From Lytechinus variegatus (Eukaryota; Echinodermata; Echinoidea; Temnopleuroida; Toxopneustidae): a stretch of DNA of 64,000 nt. The first letter of the stretch is position 1. Every line of letters starts with the position of its first letter. Shown here in pieces: positions 44,726 through 56,206 of the stretch. The notes under the pieces are model-generated. The model ran no database searches and was not told where the DNA came from. It saw nothing but the letters and a program-made list of their open reading frames with translations. The stretch is from the NCBI RefSeq assembly GCF_018143015.1, contig NC_054741.1, positions 49,801,048-49,865,047 on the forward strand, in the 5' to 3' direction. The translations under genes and the position numbers were made by a program.

Positions 44726-47635
44726 TCACACATAACTTTACTGTCAACAACACTATACTTACGGACCCTACGATCCTGATGAAGGGCATGTGCCCGAAAG
44801 CTTGATGAAGAAGGGTATTGACCTTGCTACGGCCCTCTCCATACTACTGATCTCAAATATATATATATTATATTTATTTTATTTATTTATAATTACAAAT
44901 TATACATTATGGATCATGAAATATTTGTGGCTGAAAATAACATGCTGGAAAAGGCGATGTCCAATAAGATGCTGTGCTGGTACGTCGTGGACCCCACTAA
45001 ACAAATTATTCATTAATGTTAGATTACATAATTAAAATAATGATAGTGGCCAAAAGAGGGAAGAAAAATGTGAAATAAACAATAACATGATGCATGAAAT
45101 GAGTAATTTACGAAGAATAACGAGGAGAGATGATGAGGAGAACATATCTGCATGTGGAATAAAATAAGAAAATGTTTCACAGGTGATGTATATCGAATAT
45201 GAAGTAAACGCGCAAAGGAAACGGATCAAAGTGTATTCCTGGTTGAGAAGTGGTGACGAGTTTTCGGATACCAACAATAATAACAATGACATTAATAATA
45301 ATAATGTTGATGATATTGATATTCACAATAATAATAGGAATCATGACAAAAATAATCCTGATAATAGTGATAATATTGACAATAAAATAAGGGGCAAACT
45401 AAGTACAACAGGGAGAGCTAGGTTATATACGTAGCCAATAAAAATGTCTTTAAGTTTTTTTTTAAGACTGCGAGTGAAGGGGAGTTTTTCAAATCTATAC
45501 GCAAAGTATTCCAAAATTTAGGACCTTCAAAAATGAATGTATTTTGTGCTGAAAGTGTTTTTAGTAAAAGTAAATGAAATTATTCAGACTGTCTATTGGG
45601 ATATTTATGAATAGTTTGATTCTTTATAAACATGTCATGAAAAACTAAGATTTAGATTTAAAGTTATTTATTCACTCTATCGACCACTCTCGGGGTTTGA
45701 GAGTGCAAAATTATAAATAACATATAACAAACTATGGTATAAAACAATGTTTTTGCATGCAATGTTTGCAAACAGTTAGAACTTCATATCAATATTATAT
45801 AACACATAATACTCTCTATATATTTACACAAGAAAACGAACTGGTCCTCTCAAAAACCGACCACTTCGGGTACGAACTGAATTAGAAGTAGAAGTAGATC
45901 TACATTGGTTTGTGACTTAATTCCAACATAATGAGGTGAGCAAATTTAGCTATTTTTTAAGGACGCCCACTTTTTTAACTGCCTAAAAGGAGGTCATGGA
46001 TTGAAAAGATAAGAAGAGAGAGAAATTCAAAGCTGCTAACGCAATAACGTACCCTTTTGTTATAAAAAGTAGAAAGTAAAAAAAGGCAAATAAATGATTT
46101 ATATTATGTTCAGATCAAACTTGCTGGATAAGAAATCAGCCTATGCCTTATCTTCTCGCACACTTTGTATGAGACGAATTAACATTCTGCGGAAGAGGTT
46201 TACAATACATGTAAACCGGACATGGCAAGACTAGACTTTAGAAATTGGAGAGATGAAAGAGGCTGGCTTGAGCCGGCGAATGGAGTTGCGGAGCAGAAGA
46301 GAAAACTCTGTTGCTTTCTCGCATGCTCTCTACAACTCCACTCGCCGACTCAAACACAGCCTTCTCCCATCCCTCCAACCATTCAAGATTCTCTCCATTT
46401 CAGGTTTACTGTCCAGAAAAAAAAATATTCCGTTATTTCCCACTCTCACTTCTCCATTTCGATCATTTCTATCTCTATCCAACTTTCTTCATGATTCTTA
46501 TCCTATAGGAATACTATAGGTATCACAGGCCTAATAATACATTCCCCATACTCGTGTGTTAAAGTGGAACTTAAAAAAAAACAAAAATAAGGATGAAATT
46601 TGAGGGTTGAATGTTTACTACCAGTGGATAGGATATATATCTGGCATTCCATATCTGACCAGAAAAGGGTACCTCGACCGGCTCATTTAAAAAAGAAATC
46701 GGCATTTATGAAGACTACACCCGACAGAATCAATATCATCACTAGAGAAAGTAAAATGGCCCTAATTCTTCCGTCAGTAAAACAAATAGTGGTGAATTAT
46801 CTTCCTAATTTGGAAAAAAGTTCAGTAGGTACCCTCCCTAGAATCAGTGTTGGATTGTCAATCATATTCATTCACTCTTGTCAATCAGAAATATCAAATT
46901 AAAAAATTGAGAATGGGTTGGCTCGAATGAATATATTTTGCCTGCCAGTTGTAATTAGGCCAGGGTAACCTATACGTGTGTACCCTCTTTCGCGACTTTG
47001 CCACTATACAAACTTTCAAACATCATCAAATTCATATTTATTTTTTATTCATTTCATTTATTTTCCATAGGCTTTATAAGATACAATACATCATCAATAT
47101 TGCAAGGTTGAACGATATTCTTGCAAGAAAATGCTCATTATAAGATTGGATGATTCCCAAAACTGATTAACCTCTGATGCGACAAAGAAAAATAACGATT
47201 GTGAATAAAGACTGAACATACCTGTAAAATTGTCGGCACCCTTTTGACCCCGATGGTTTGTTGGCCAAGCTCGATCAGGTCATCGCTCCCCGATGGTTGA
47301 AAGTAGACTTCAAGCTTTTCTAAAGAGATGGCTCGACCTTCGATGACCACGGTGAGATTACGGGGAAGATCAGAGGACGTCGTCAGTGTCGTAGTCGTAT
47401 AACCATCCTTAATCGTAAATTTAGCAGGATTGGATGATCTTAATGTCAACTCGCCATCGCGCAGGACTTCGTTGACGATGATGGTGGTGTTGGAATCAGA
47501 GCCCTCGAACACGTAAACGGTCTCCTCAGGGACCGTCACATTGACGAAAATATCCATACCACATTGTGCGTCGACGTCGAACGCGAGGATGACCACGAGC
47601 CAACATGCTATCCCGTGAGACAAAGCGAGGTTCAT
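40098..47635 (-). CDS. SLC10-3: SLC10-family sodium/bile-acid-type symporter (six coding exons)
   Basis: In transcript order the exons are 47635-47222, 44504-44324, 43413-43119, 42605-42491, 41503-41244 and 40281-40098: 1449 nt, 482 residues, intron phases 0, 1, 2, 0, 2. The signal peptide (1-23) ends VDA before QCG. The extracellular domain (~24-137) has N-glycosylation sites. The core has APGGWLSN (A214-N221, Ala where the other three have Cys) and E371-T-G-V-Q375-N; the sodium-site Ser, Asn, Glu and Gln are kept. FYPRPEADLLARV follows, then a Cys cluster (LLCRRRC) and an acidic tail ending SESK. The minus strand reads TTTCTAG just before the ATG, suggesting a leader intron. It diverges from SLC10-4 across 10.5 kb. 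No stops or frameshifts. Substrate unknown. Confidence 0.93.
40586..40760. repeat. AAT/ATA-type microsatellite in SLC10-3 intron 5
   Basis: About 170 bases of imperfect AATAATG/ATAATT units. Poly-Tyr and poly-Ile translations are artefacts. Confidence 0.85.
41244..41503 (-). CDS. SLC10-3 exon 5: second sodium-site motif
   Basis: Acceptor TTTCATAG and donor GTAAGT. It encodes GAFFGLSFARIFARDVRSSI, AIETGVQNAILARTI and YPRPEADLLARV, with length (260 nt) and phases identical to SLC10-2 exon 5. It would be missed by a start-codon-based scan. Confidence 0.94.
41755..42320. mobile_element. MITE, 'AAGTCCACC' family, in SLC10-3 intron 4
   Basis: Arms with GAAAAATCTAACTAGCATAA and ACATCGGATATAAAATAAG are mirrored by ACATCCCATTTTGATGAAAT and TTGTTAGATTTTTCTC. 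The outer ends (ACAGGTCAATTCCACCCC / GAACTTGTCCTGTAA) are partly degraded. Confidence 0.75.
42491..42605 (-). CDS. SLC10-3 exon 4
   Basis: Acceptor ATTTCAG and donor GTAAGA. It is 115 nt and encodes KPIALLLIIIGIAMGVPADF. It has no start codon of its own and is supported by phase, length and paralogue alignment. Confidence 0.9.
43119..43413 (-). CDS. SLC10-3 exon 3: sodium-site APGGWLSN region
   Basis: Acceptor AAACAG and donor GTAAGT. It encodes GTAPGGWLSNIFCALLDVDL, LSITMTFFSTL and ALGMMPLNLLIYATP. Length 295 nt, the same as SLC10-4 exon 2. Confidence 0.94.
44038..44315 (+). mobile_element. tRNA-derived SINE next to the SLC10-3 exon 2 donor
   Basis: It matches the SINE at 20602: GAGCGTTGTGG head, B box GGTTCAAAATCC (one extra base), GCTAAAGCCGGGG, AAT tract and AGATGGCGCTATATAAATGC tail. 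It lies in SLC10-3 intron 2, antisense to the gene. Confidence 0.85.
44324..44504 (-). CDS. SLC10-3 exon 2: first helices
   Basis: Acceptor CATACAG and donor GTAAGT (from 44323). It encodes YVYIILAWIVLSYLSMGGSM and GILIGIFCQFIIMPAMTY. A SINE in antisense orientation ends within about ten bases of the donor. Confidence 0.92.
44644..44723. repeat. (TA)n(TG)n microsatellite
   Basis: About 30 bases of TA followed by about 48 bases of TG, in SLC10-3 intron 1. Confidence 0.95.
44776..44799 (+). ncRNA. Hammerhead-core-like motif (possible retroelement remnant)
   Basis: CTGATGA, then a GGGC-ATGT-GCCC hairpin, then GAAA: the order of the conserved core of hammerhead ribozymes, known from Penelope-like retroelements. 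One extra A precedes stem II, and I could not fold convincing stems I and III around it. Its activity is doubtful. Confidence 0.25.
45440..45600. repeat. Possible dispersed repeat fragment in SLC10-3 intron 1
   Basis: It contains AAGACTGCGAGTGAAGG and AAAGTATTCCAAAATTTAGG. The style resembles the retroelement-like body at 33480-33750 (which has AAATTATTCCAGACAG and a GAAGGTCTTCAGTG). I have no second copy in the window to prove it. Confidence 0.3.
46261..46361. ncRNA. ~100 nt imperfect hairpin, precursor-like
   Basis: Arms pair as GGCTG/CAGCC, TTGAG/CTCAA, CGGCGA/TCGCCG, TGGAGTTG/CAACTCCA, GAGCA/TGCTC and GAGAAA/TTTCTC. They are separated by small mismatches, with a ~10 base loop. About 35 base pairs form in 101 bases, a pre-microRNA-like shape. 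It lies in SLC10-3 intron 1. Weaker complementarity (GTAAACC / GGTTTAC) extends outward, so a foldback transposon is an equally good explanation. Confidence 0.35.
47222..47635 (-). CDS. SLC10-3 exon 1: signal peptide and ectodomain
   Basis: Residues 1-138 from ATG (47635-47633) to GVKRVPTILQ, then donor GTATGT. The phase 0 intron directly after ILQ is absent from the other three paralogues. A minus-strand acceptor-like TTTCTAG lies 20 bases before the ATG. Confidence 0.92.
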
Positions 47636-47654
47636 CGTCGAAGGGAATATTTTA

Positions 47655-49130
47655 CTAGAAATGAAATGAAATGAAATGTCGATACCTAAATATCAACTTT
47701 AAAAACTATCAAGATATCAAATCGAAATTATGGTGAACAAATCCTTTATGATTTTCCTTTAAAAAGTACTGTACACTGGGTCGGTAGAGCAAAAAAATAT
47801 ACATGTATATACTTAACAAAGTGCAATATCACATTTTATTGACAGACTTTGAATTTGATAGCCAAGATATTTCATATATATATATATATATATACATACA
47901 TGAATAATTTTCTTCTCCTTTTTTCGGATCATGCATCTAAGAATTTATTTTTATCATGTGTGCATATTGAGATTTAGGGGTCTTTTTATCTCTGCATATA
48001 ATGCAAATTCAATTTTTATTTTCCCGGAATAGATGAATGAAATTGAATTCAAATTGGAATATGGTATAACAATTTTTCAGGGGAAGTGGAGGTCATGATA
48101 GTCTCTTAACTGAATGTTATTGTTGTTGGAAAAGTTTGTGCTGTTTTCCTTTCTCTTTTCCGTGTTTGGTTTTGAATTCAGGGGCGACGCCAGTGCAAAT
48201 TTTTTTTCTTACTTGATGAAACTAATACATGAATTAATCAGAACTTTATTGGCCCCTCTTTTGAAATCAATAGAAAAGGTCGTATTTAAAAATCTCTTTT
48301 CAATATCAAACTACAATACATTTTATAAATCCAGGCAAGACGGAAAATTGAGGAATATGATGCTATATCAATAGTTCATAGCTTTTTGAAATAATGTCAG
48401 ACATTATTACTAAAAGCATTTTTTCAAATACAATTTACCTGTGCTGCTTGATGCATATACATTTTTTTTGTTCTAAACGAAAACAGAAGTGAATGTCCGG
48501 ACATTCAACTCTCCATCCGACGACATTCTGTTACATGTCAGCCTAAATAATGTATATGTTTTTCACATTATGAATTACCCGTTGGTTTGATATAAATTTT
48601 ATGTGTCGCAATGAAAAGTATTTTCTTACAGCATGAGAACCCTACCTATTAATGAATTAAAAAAAACCATAAAAATTAAAGTCAATGAGCTCAAATTAAA
48701 GTATTCTTTTCACCATTTAGAAAATGTAAAATCGATTAACTATGACGGGGAACAAATTCAAAACTTCTCAGCAAAATGTATTTATACGAGAACAAAAGTG
48801 GTTAAAACCACGACGTGGCTGAGTGAGCGCCAAATATAGGCTTAAACTATTTTCGTAAAAATGACCCTTTTTACTTCCGAAAAGTGAAAAGTTTTTGTTT
48901 TAACAAAACCAGAACATCATGAAATAGTGTGATTTTTTTTTGTAATGGTTAGCCCTTATCTTAATAATAATGATGAAATGTGAATACACAATTTTCGTAT
49001 TCCACACAATCGCACCATGATATAACGTGTAAATGCGTTTCCAAATCTAATTTAGAGATATTTAGTAACTAACAAGCAGTTGAGAGGTGGATTCAATCAT
49101 TAGCTAGATTTTACAATAAAACACTCGATT
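47655..49130. other. 5' flank of SLC10-3; no further gene seen
   Basis: A TA tract lies at 47877-47895. No coding exon was recognised up to the R2 repeat. Confidence 0.5.
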
Positions 49131-49315
49131 TCATTACCTCATTTGGGGCCCCAAATTGTCTGAATATCAGTTCTTCAAAATTCGTTTTGTGATTTTCATT
49201 AGATACAATAGATGTTTTGCAGGAATGGAAATACGCAGCGTTTCGGTTGATCTCCTTCAGATAACCAACAAAAAAAAGTTGAATGACAACCACCCAGGGT
49301 CCAAAATACGTAAAT
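49131..49315 (+). repeat. Dispersed repeat 'R2', uninterrupted copy
   Basis: ATTACCTCATTTGGGG, TTTGTGATTTTCATTAGATA, GGTTGATCTCCTTCAG and AACCACCCAGGGTC align with both halves of 20517-20990. It serves as the empty site for the SINE at 20602. Confidence 0.75.
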
Positions 49316-49449
49316 CTGATCACGACAATTCATTTCTATGATCACAAAAAAGAAAAAAAAAACGTTTCAAAAAAAGAATATTTTCTGCAGCGGCCTAGCT
49401 CTCTTCTTTACCTCAATATACTCCATAAACCTGTATGCATTCTTTTATA

Positions 49450-49752
49450 TACACACTAAGAAATAAAGGTTCAAAATTGAACCCCGAAAGGTTGATGCAA
49501 AATCAGCACCCTATGGGTTCAAAAATTGAACCCTGCGATTGGGGTTCATTTTTGCACCCTGCGGGTTAAAAACTGCACCCCTAAATTTTAAATTGAACCC
49601 CTAGGGATGCAGTTTTGAACCCGCAGGGTGCAAAAATGAACCCCAAGCGCAGGGTTCAATTTTTGAACCCCAAATCATCTTGAACCCATAGGGTGTTGAT
49701 TTTGCATCAACCTTTCGGGGTTCAATTTTGAACCTTTATTTCTTATTGTGTA
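49450..49752. mobile_element. ~300 bp near-perfect palindromic MITE
   Basis: TACACACTAAGAAATAAAGG is mirrored by CCTTTATTTCTTATTGTGTA. Inside, GGTTCAAAATTGAACCCC, TGATGCAAAATCAGCACCCT and GGGTTCAAAAATTGAACCC all recur inverted on the other arm. The pairing is very strong, so a transcript would fold into one long hairpin. Confidence 0.85.
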
Positions 49753-49950
49753 CATCATATAATGACGTAAATCATCAGTGACAATTTTGATATAACACCT
49801 TAAGACTAAAGTTGCGCAGATGTCGAAAACTCTATGAAAGTGTTGTGTAATGTCTGCTACAAGTCATGCACGAGGCTTATATATTTTATAGGTCTAAATG
49901 TTTGCGATCCCCACCACCTAAAAATAGACCGAAATATACCTAGCTCTGTA

Positions 49951-50155
49951 TACACTCTAAAAAAGGTTTAACCAATATTGGGTAAAATGGGAACATGCAT
50001 TTTGGTTGGGTAAAAAGATATGTATACAATATTTTGCAAATTTTACGCAATGTTGAATTAGGCCATTATGGGGTAAAAAAAATACCCAGCAAACATATAA
50101 GTTCCCTTTCTACCCAATATTGGATAAAATTTTACTCAAGTGTTTTTAGAGTGTA
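49951..50155. mobile_element. TACACTC MITE, subfamily 2
   Basis: TACACTCTAAAAAAGGTTTA at the left and TGTTTTTAGAGTGTA at the right. The interior (ACCAATATTGGGTAAAAT and its inverse) differs from subfamily 1. Confidence 0.8.
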
Positions 50156-50283
50156 AAAAAACCATAACACTACACTGAACCTGTAATGATAACCATGCTT
50201 CATTAACATTTTAATAATATGATTTTAGACACTAATTTTGTCACGGAGCGAAATAAAAAAAAAATCACGTACGTCTTCGCCAG

Positions 50284-50468
50284 GTGGGTGTTTCATAAAG
50301 TTGTTCGTAAGTTAAGAGCGTCTTTAAGAACGACTGGTGAACCTTTCTTATGCGCTCAATAATCACCAATGAACATCAAATGGGGAATATCATGTACCAC
50401 AAGAAATGATCACCGGTCGTTCTTAAAGTCACTTTTTACTTACGAACAGCTTTATGAAACGGCCCCTA
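50284..50468. mobile_element. MITE with GTTTCATAAA ends
   Basis: GTGTTTCATAAAGTTGTTCG at the left is mirrored by CGAACAGCTTTATGAAACGG at the right. GAACGACTGGTGA is mirrored by TCACCGGTCGTTC. The termini are shared in part with 1465-1607. Confidence 0.8.
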
Positions 50469-51262
50469 GACTTGATAGCAAATTTCCACGTCCCATATTA
50501 TCTTTTCATATTTTAAGAGCGACACTGCATATTTGACGAGTTGGCAATGATACAAATATTGACTTTATGAGCCAACTGTATTATGTCCAATATGATGTAT
50601 GCTATACGACCACTGATGAACCATGGATCTGCAATAATTCATTTGATTCAAAGATTATGACAATCATGAAGATCCCACGCTGATCACAAACTGGTATGTT
50701 TTGGTCACACCAAGGAAACATATGCCAAACCGAACAATCGATGATCATCGGTAATAGCATAATATTTGTTTGTCGGTCTGTACTGGTTTCAGCAGTGTGA
50801 CAGCAGTTCTTGCTTTGTGAGCAGATATGAAAAATAACGTTCAAGTGCGTGGGCATCCGTACAGTAAGTAGCGTCATGAGCCACAAATTTTGAGGGGGGG
50901 GGGTGCCAGACATGGCGTATAGGGGAGATTTTCAACTACAACAAAATATGGGAGCGAGCGAAACCAGCGAGCAAAGTCTTATCTTTTTAATACAAAATTC
51001 AAATTTTGTGATAGATGTTGTCATAATATTCTGACTTTTTTTCATATCAAACAACCTTTCATTTCCTCTCATTTTCTTCTTTTTTTGGTGAAATTATTGG
51101 GGGCCAGTGGCTCCCAAGCCCCCCCCCCCCCCGTAGCCAGTACATCCGTATTAGCGGCCATGGTGAATCAAGATGCATACGCACCTTTTTTTCGAAGACT
51201 ATAAAGAAACTATTCGGGACTTCGCTTTCTAATTTTAAACACATTGCACAGTAATGAATTGC

Positions 51263-51895
51263 TTAAAGGACAAGTCCACCCAAACTAAAACTTGATTTGA
51301 ATAAAAAGAGAAAAATTCAACAAGCATTACACTTAAAATTTCATCAAAATCGGATGTAAAATAAGAAAGTTGTGACATTTTAAAGTTTCGCTTCATTTCA
51401 CAAAAGAGTTATATGCACATCTCGGTCGGTATGCAAATGAGGGAACTGATGTCATCACTCACTCACCCACTCACTCACTCACTATTTCTTTAGTATTTTA
51501 TTATATGAAATACGAAATATTTTTATTTTCTCGTCATTGTCATGTGAAATGAAGTTTCATTCCTCCCTGAACACGTGGAATTCCATTATTTTAACATTTT
51601 GTGCTTCAGTCAAGGAGGTCCTAATCGTCAAATTCGTAATAATTGAAATATTTTATAATTCAAACAATAAAAAACAAAAGAAACAGTGAGTGAGTAACAT
51701 CATCGACTCTCTCATTTGGATGAAACTGGCTCGTTCATATAACTATTTTTTTTCATTTTTTAATAAGCGAAATTTTGAAATGTAATAACTTTCTTATTTT
51801 ACATCCGATTTTGATGAAATTTTCAGCATTGTGCTTGTCTGAGTTTTCTCTATTGATTCAAATCAACATTTTTCTGAGGTGGACTTGACCTTTAA
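51263..51895. mobile_element. MITE, 'AAGTCCACC' family, full-length
   Basis: TTAAAGGACAAGTCCACCC and GGTGGACTTGACCTTTAA are inverse ends. The arms carry CATCAAAATCGGATGTAAAA and ACATCCGATTTTGATGAAAT. A further partial unit (ACATCCGATTTGGATGAAAT) follows to ~52010. Confidence 0.85.
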
Positions 51896-52654
51896 ATTGG
51901 AAGTCCATCCCAACAAAAAGTTGAGCAAATAACTGTTTTGTTAATAAAAATAAGCAAAATTTTGCAATCTTATCTTACATCCGATTTGGATGAAATTTTC
52001 AGCATCATATTTAAGTGATTGCATTATGCTCTACATACTGAAGTTCTTTATCATTTTCGTTCTTAGGTATTGATTATACATGAATATGAATTTGGCATTA
52101 CTGTTATGAATAAGTTGGAACAAGAATTTTTTTTTTACTCATTTTACTATCCAAGAAAAATATTGACAATTTACATTATATCACTCGATGCACATATCTA
52201 CCCATGCTTAGTATGCCATATTGATTTATTGAATAATTGATACAGGATTTATTTCATTTCATATTTTCAACAAGATTACAAAGTAATAAAAGGAAAATAA
52301 TGAATATTTGATATATTGACAATTAACAAAAATAAATATCACTAAATAGTATAATACCGAACAACCACATTTTGGTGAATATGAATATCTGGATATGAAA
52401 TTATGATGAAAGAATGTGCTAATTCACTGTTATACGCGTAAAGTACATATCAATTTCCACTCCCTGGGGAGCAACCCTGCATGGCAAATGCCGGGATTTT
52501 TAACAAATTTCCCAATCGCATACATGTCAATCTTATTACAATGACTTTGTCACCCTTTGGGTATACTGGGATAGAAAGAAACAAATATGTTTCACAGGAG
52601 ATAAGTGCTGTGTGAGATGTTAATCCAACCAGTTTTTTTTTCTCGCATAAAGCA

Positions 52655-53035
52655 GATCGAGGCGCCGCTTTTCCGGCGACGGCGGCCGACGTTCACATTA
52701 AGATCTTAACCAAAGTTACGTTTTTGAAATGTCATCATAACTTTGGAATTACATGGATCTAGTTCATGAAGCTTGAACATAAGGGTAATAAAGTATTACT
52801 TTAAATATCTGACTGAGTTTCAGGTTACGTGACCAAGGTCAAAGGCCATTTAGGGTTTATGAACTTAGACCATGTTGGGAGAAATCCACATCAATATCTT
52901 AACCAAGGTTAAGTATTTAAATGTCGTCATAACTTCGAAAGTATATGGATCTAGTTCATGAAACTTGGACATAAGGTCAATCAATTACCTTTGAATATCT
53001 TGTCAGAGTTTCAGGCGGGACTACCGGGAGTTTTC
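52655..53035 (+). mobile_element. Truncated, decayed copy of the DR1-array repeat
   Basis: GAGGCGCCGCTTTTCCGGCG, TAACCAAAGTTACG and ATGGATCTAGTTCATGAA match the start of 3423-4520 and 10432-11575. Only about two units remain. Its DR1 site reads AGGTCAAAGGCCA (one change), consistent with greater age. Confidence 0.75.
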
Positions 53036-53087
53036 CACCTGATTTTGTATATGAAAACCTGCTACTGTGTCTGAACATACATAATAT

Positions 53088-53284
53088 TACACTTTTAAAA
53101 ACAGATCAGTAAAAAATGACTATAGTTAACAGGGTCAGCTGGGTTCGACTGTTATTCTAGTCGTATTTCACTAGAATAGAGTTGTTTCTGACTAGAATAT
53201 ATGTCAGAAATGTGACTAGACATACCAGTTGCACCCAGCTGACTACTGGTCTAGTCAATTTGAATGATTTGTTTTAAGAGTGTA
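53088..53284. mobile_element. TACACTC MITE, subfamily 1
   Basis: TACACTTTTAAAAACAGATC to TTTTAAGAGTGTA, with interior GACTAGAATATATGTCAGAA and GACTACTGGTCTAGTCAATT shared with 37930-38157. Confidence 0.8.
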
Positions 53285-54402
53285 ACGTTAAAAAGGTTGA
53301 TGGTCTAAACAGGAAAGGCAATTTTAAAACCCCTCTCTTTTCAGAGAATGGAAATTTTAAAAATTGTCAAACTTGATAGTTAAAACTCACCTTTTCAATG
53401 AAAAGCTTGGTCCCGTTGATATGGATGCCGAGGTTCCAAACCCAATCTAAAAACGAGACCTAGGAGGTTAACAATGATGAAATATTTGATGAACAATCAG
53501 AGCGATATCCTGGGTTGGAAACACCACGGATGGCCGTCTGTAATGATTGAGGGAAAAATAATAATATTGAGGCCTCCGTATGCTGCAGGGTTAAGGCTCG
53601 ATCTGTTCTTTGTTATGATCGTTTGCCCATATTCTATTTATTATTATTATTCAAATCAGAGATGGGTAGCGCTAGCATAATATATCCAACAATGCATGTT
53701 ATGTTGATCGTTTGCCAACACTGGTATAATACACATACACATCTTCACAACACTTTATATCTCTCATTGGAGTCCCATGGAACACACCTCGGTTTGAGCA
53801 AATTTGATTTCTCCAAAATATATCTTTGCTTTTTAGTTATTGCCGAGTAATAAAAGTTCACATAAATCTTTGAAAACATTTCGCACATGAATGATGACGC
53901 GGGTAGCGGTGTTTTTTTTCTCCATGATTATGATTTCTTTTTTTTTCAACGGGAAAACAGTCAAATCAATCAAATAATGACATTTAGCATGTTTGATAAA
54001 GTTGTGTTAGAGTACAGAAGTCCAAAAAAATTTTTTTTTTCATCCCGAGTTATGATCCGAAATGGGGATGTAAACATGACAAAATGTAAAAAAAAACTGT
54101 TTTAAAAACTTGCTTCCCGTCTTGTAAAATGAACTCGCATTGTTTTTATTATCATCTTTTTTTGGTGGGGGGGGGGGGGGTCCGTTTGCTTGTATATAGG
54201 ACAATTTTGAAATAGAAAGTGAGGGCCCTCGTTCCTCTCTCCATGATCAATCCTAGATCCGCCTGGCAGCGGCAACGCTCCCGTCACCATCATGTTAACA
54301 AATGAGTCTTATCTTGCGAGAAAGCAGTTGGCTGAATACTATGTTGGTATGCTAGGGTATATATCAGATCCATTCAATTAGTAAGCATGGTAAGACTGAA
54401 CT

Positions 54403-54886
54403 TACACTCCAAAATTACAGGGATTTAAAATAAATCCAGGTGGACTCTATTATCCCAAATAATCGAATTTGGGATGTAGTCGTAATTATAAATATCAATT
54501 TTTAAATCTTAAAGTATTCAAATTCAGATCCCTTTAGATTAACAAATGGATTTTATAATAATAATATGGGTGGAAATCCCAGGGGGCAGAGGGATGCGTC
54601 CCCCTAAAATAGTAGGGGACAGAATATGAAATGCCCCTACTATATTTGGTACTTATGATGTATTAAAAAATACATCATTTAAAATATAAATAAAACATGT
54701 ATTTTGGACGAGTTAACCTTACTTTTTGGGTGATAGCCTTTCTTTTTTTTTGGCTTGTCCAATTTTCCAGCCCCCGGCCCCCTTTATTTGGGGGAGAGGT
54801 TTCCGCCCTTGCATTAAAAGTAAACCTCACCAGCTGTCTCTAACTGTACAGTCCACGTGGATTTCCCTCATGCAGTTTAGAGTGTA
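54403..54886. mobile_element. TACACTC MITE, subfamily 3, with extra internal sequence
   Basis: TACACTCCAAAATTACAGGG and AATCCAGGTGGAC at the left are mirrored by GTCCACGTGGATTTCCC and TTTAGAGTGTA at the right. The centre (~54560-54800) has a low-symmetry block that may be a secondary insertion. Confidence 0.6.
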
Positions 54887-56206
54887 TAGATGAAATTGTG
54901 CTCGAAAAACCGGAAATCAACTCTGAAAGAAAGGAAGCAGCATTGAAAGGAAATGTCGGAAGGAAAATTGATTGTCGAAATTAATTCAGTCAGCAATAAT
55001 CGTCAGCTTGAACATCTAGAAACATACTTTCATGAATTGATGACAATATACTACATAAACAGTTGATATAAAATTTGGATGATGCGTGCAGTAGGTAAGC
55101 AGGAGGCACAACCAAACTACTCAATTTTCATTATTTATTTTTTTTAATAAACTTCCAATCGTCATAATTTTTATGTTTCGTCTATTTTAAAGAAGCAGGG
55201 AGTGTTCATTCTCTTCATTAACTTTCTGGGATTTTTTTTTATTTGATCGCATTTATTCCCTTCGTCGTTAATAACACTGATAAATAACATACGGATAGAA
55301 TACATTCAGAGTCAACACATATTTCAGGAAAAAATACACAAACAGAATATTCTTAATATTCGGGAAAGCAAAGAGGGTGTTCTTGCATCAACAACAAAAA
55401 AAAAGAAATGAGGAGTATGCGAAATATAAAGCATGTTCAACACTGCCACCTGGACAAAATGAAAATTTAAAATATGATAAGACGTGAAATACTAGATATA
55501 ACATTTGACATAAAAACGAGGAAATTAACAAGAAAAAAAAATACTTTAAAAGGGGAAAGAAAAGGGGGAAAAAGACTTGGCTGGAGGGATATGATATTAT
55601 TTAAGACTTGTATATGCATGCAACATCTCTGAAATATATGTGATATAGGTTATAGGTTACTCTGTATGATCTGTAAGGCGTGGTTTCTTTCCAATTACGC
55701 ATTTAATGAGTGGCACGGGCCCAAATAGGGTCGTAAGAAATAATGTAAACGTGCCCCCCTCCCATCGAATATGATGTGAAAAAAATTTGATTGTTTAAGC
55801 ATCATCTCGGTATTTGTATATTAAGATTGTGTTCAGTTATTTGAAGGGGTGGTATAATAAAGGAGGCCTGTTCACAGAGTTATATTACCCAAGGGCCAGG
55901 ATAGCGATAGGGCAGGGCAGGGCCCCTGACCCACTGAGCCGCTCCGGGTGGATCCTACATTGATACGATTATGGAAGACGCTTCTTTTACAACATACCTA
56001 TTAAGGACTATTTAATACAGATTAGAGAGTCATTATTTACAAAGATCATTCATTTAACAAACAGATCTGGGTGGAATATTGCACACGGCGCCTCATCATC
56101 ATAAAACAGTTCGTGCATATCCTTGATCACAGTTTGATCAAATTGATATTATTTATTCCGCCAATATTAGCAGCAATTTTCTTACGCATTGCATTCTTAT
56201 TTCGTA
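54887..56206. other. Gene-free AT-rich sequence
   Basis: No exon, RNA gene or clear element was recognised. Confidence 0.5.
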
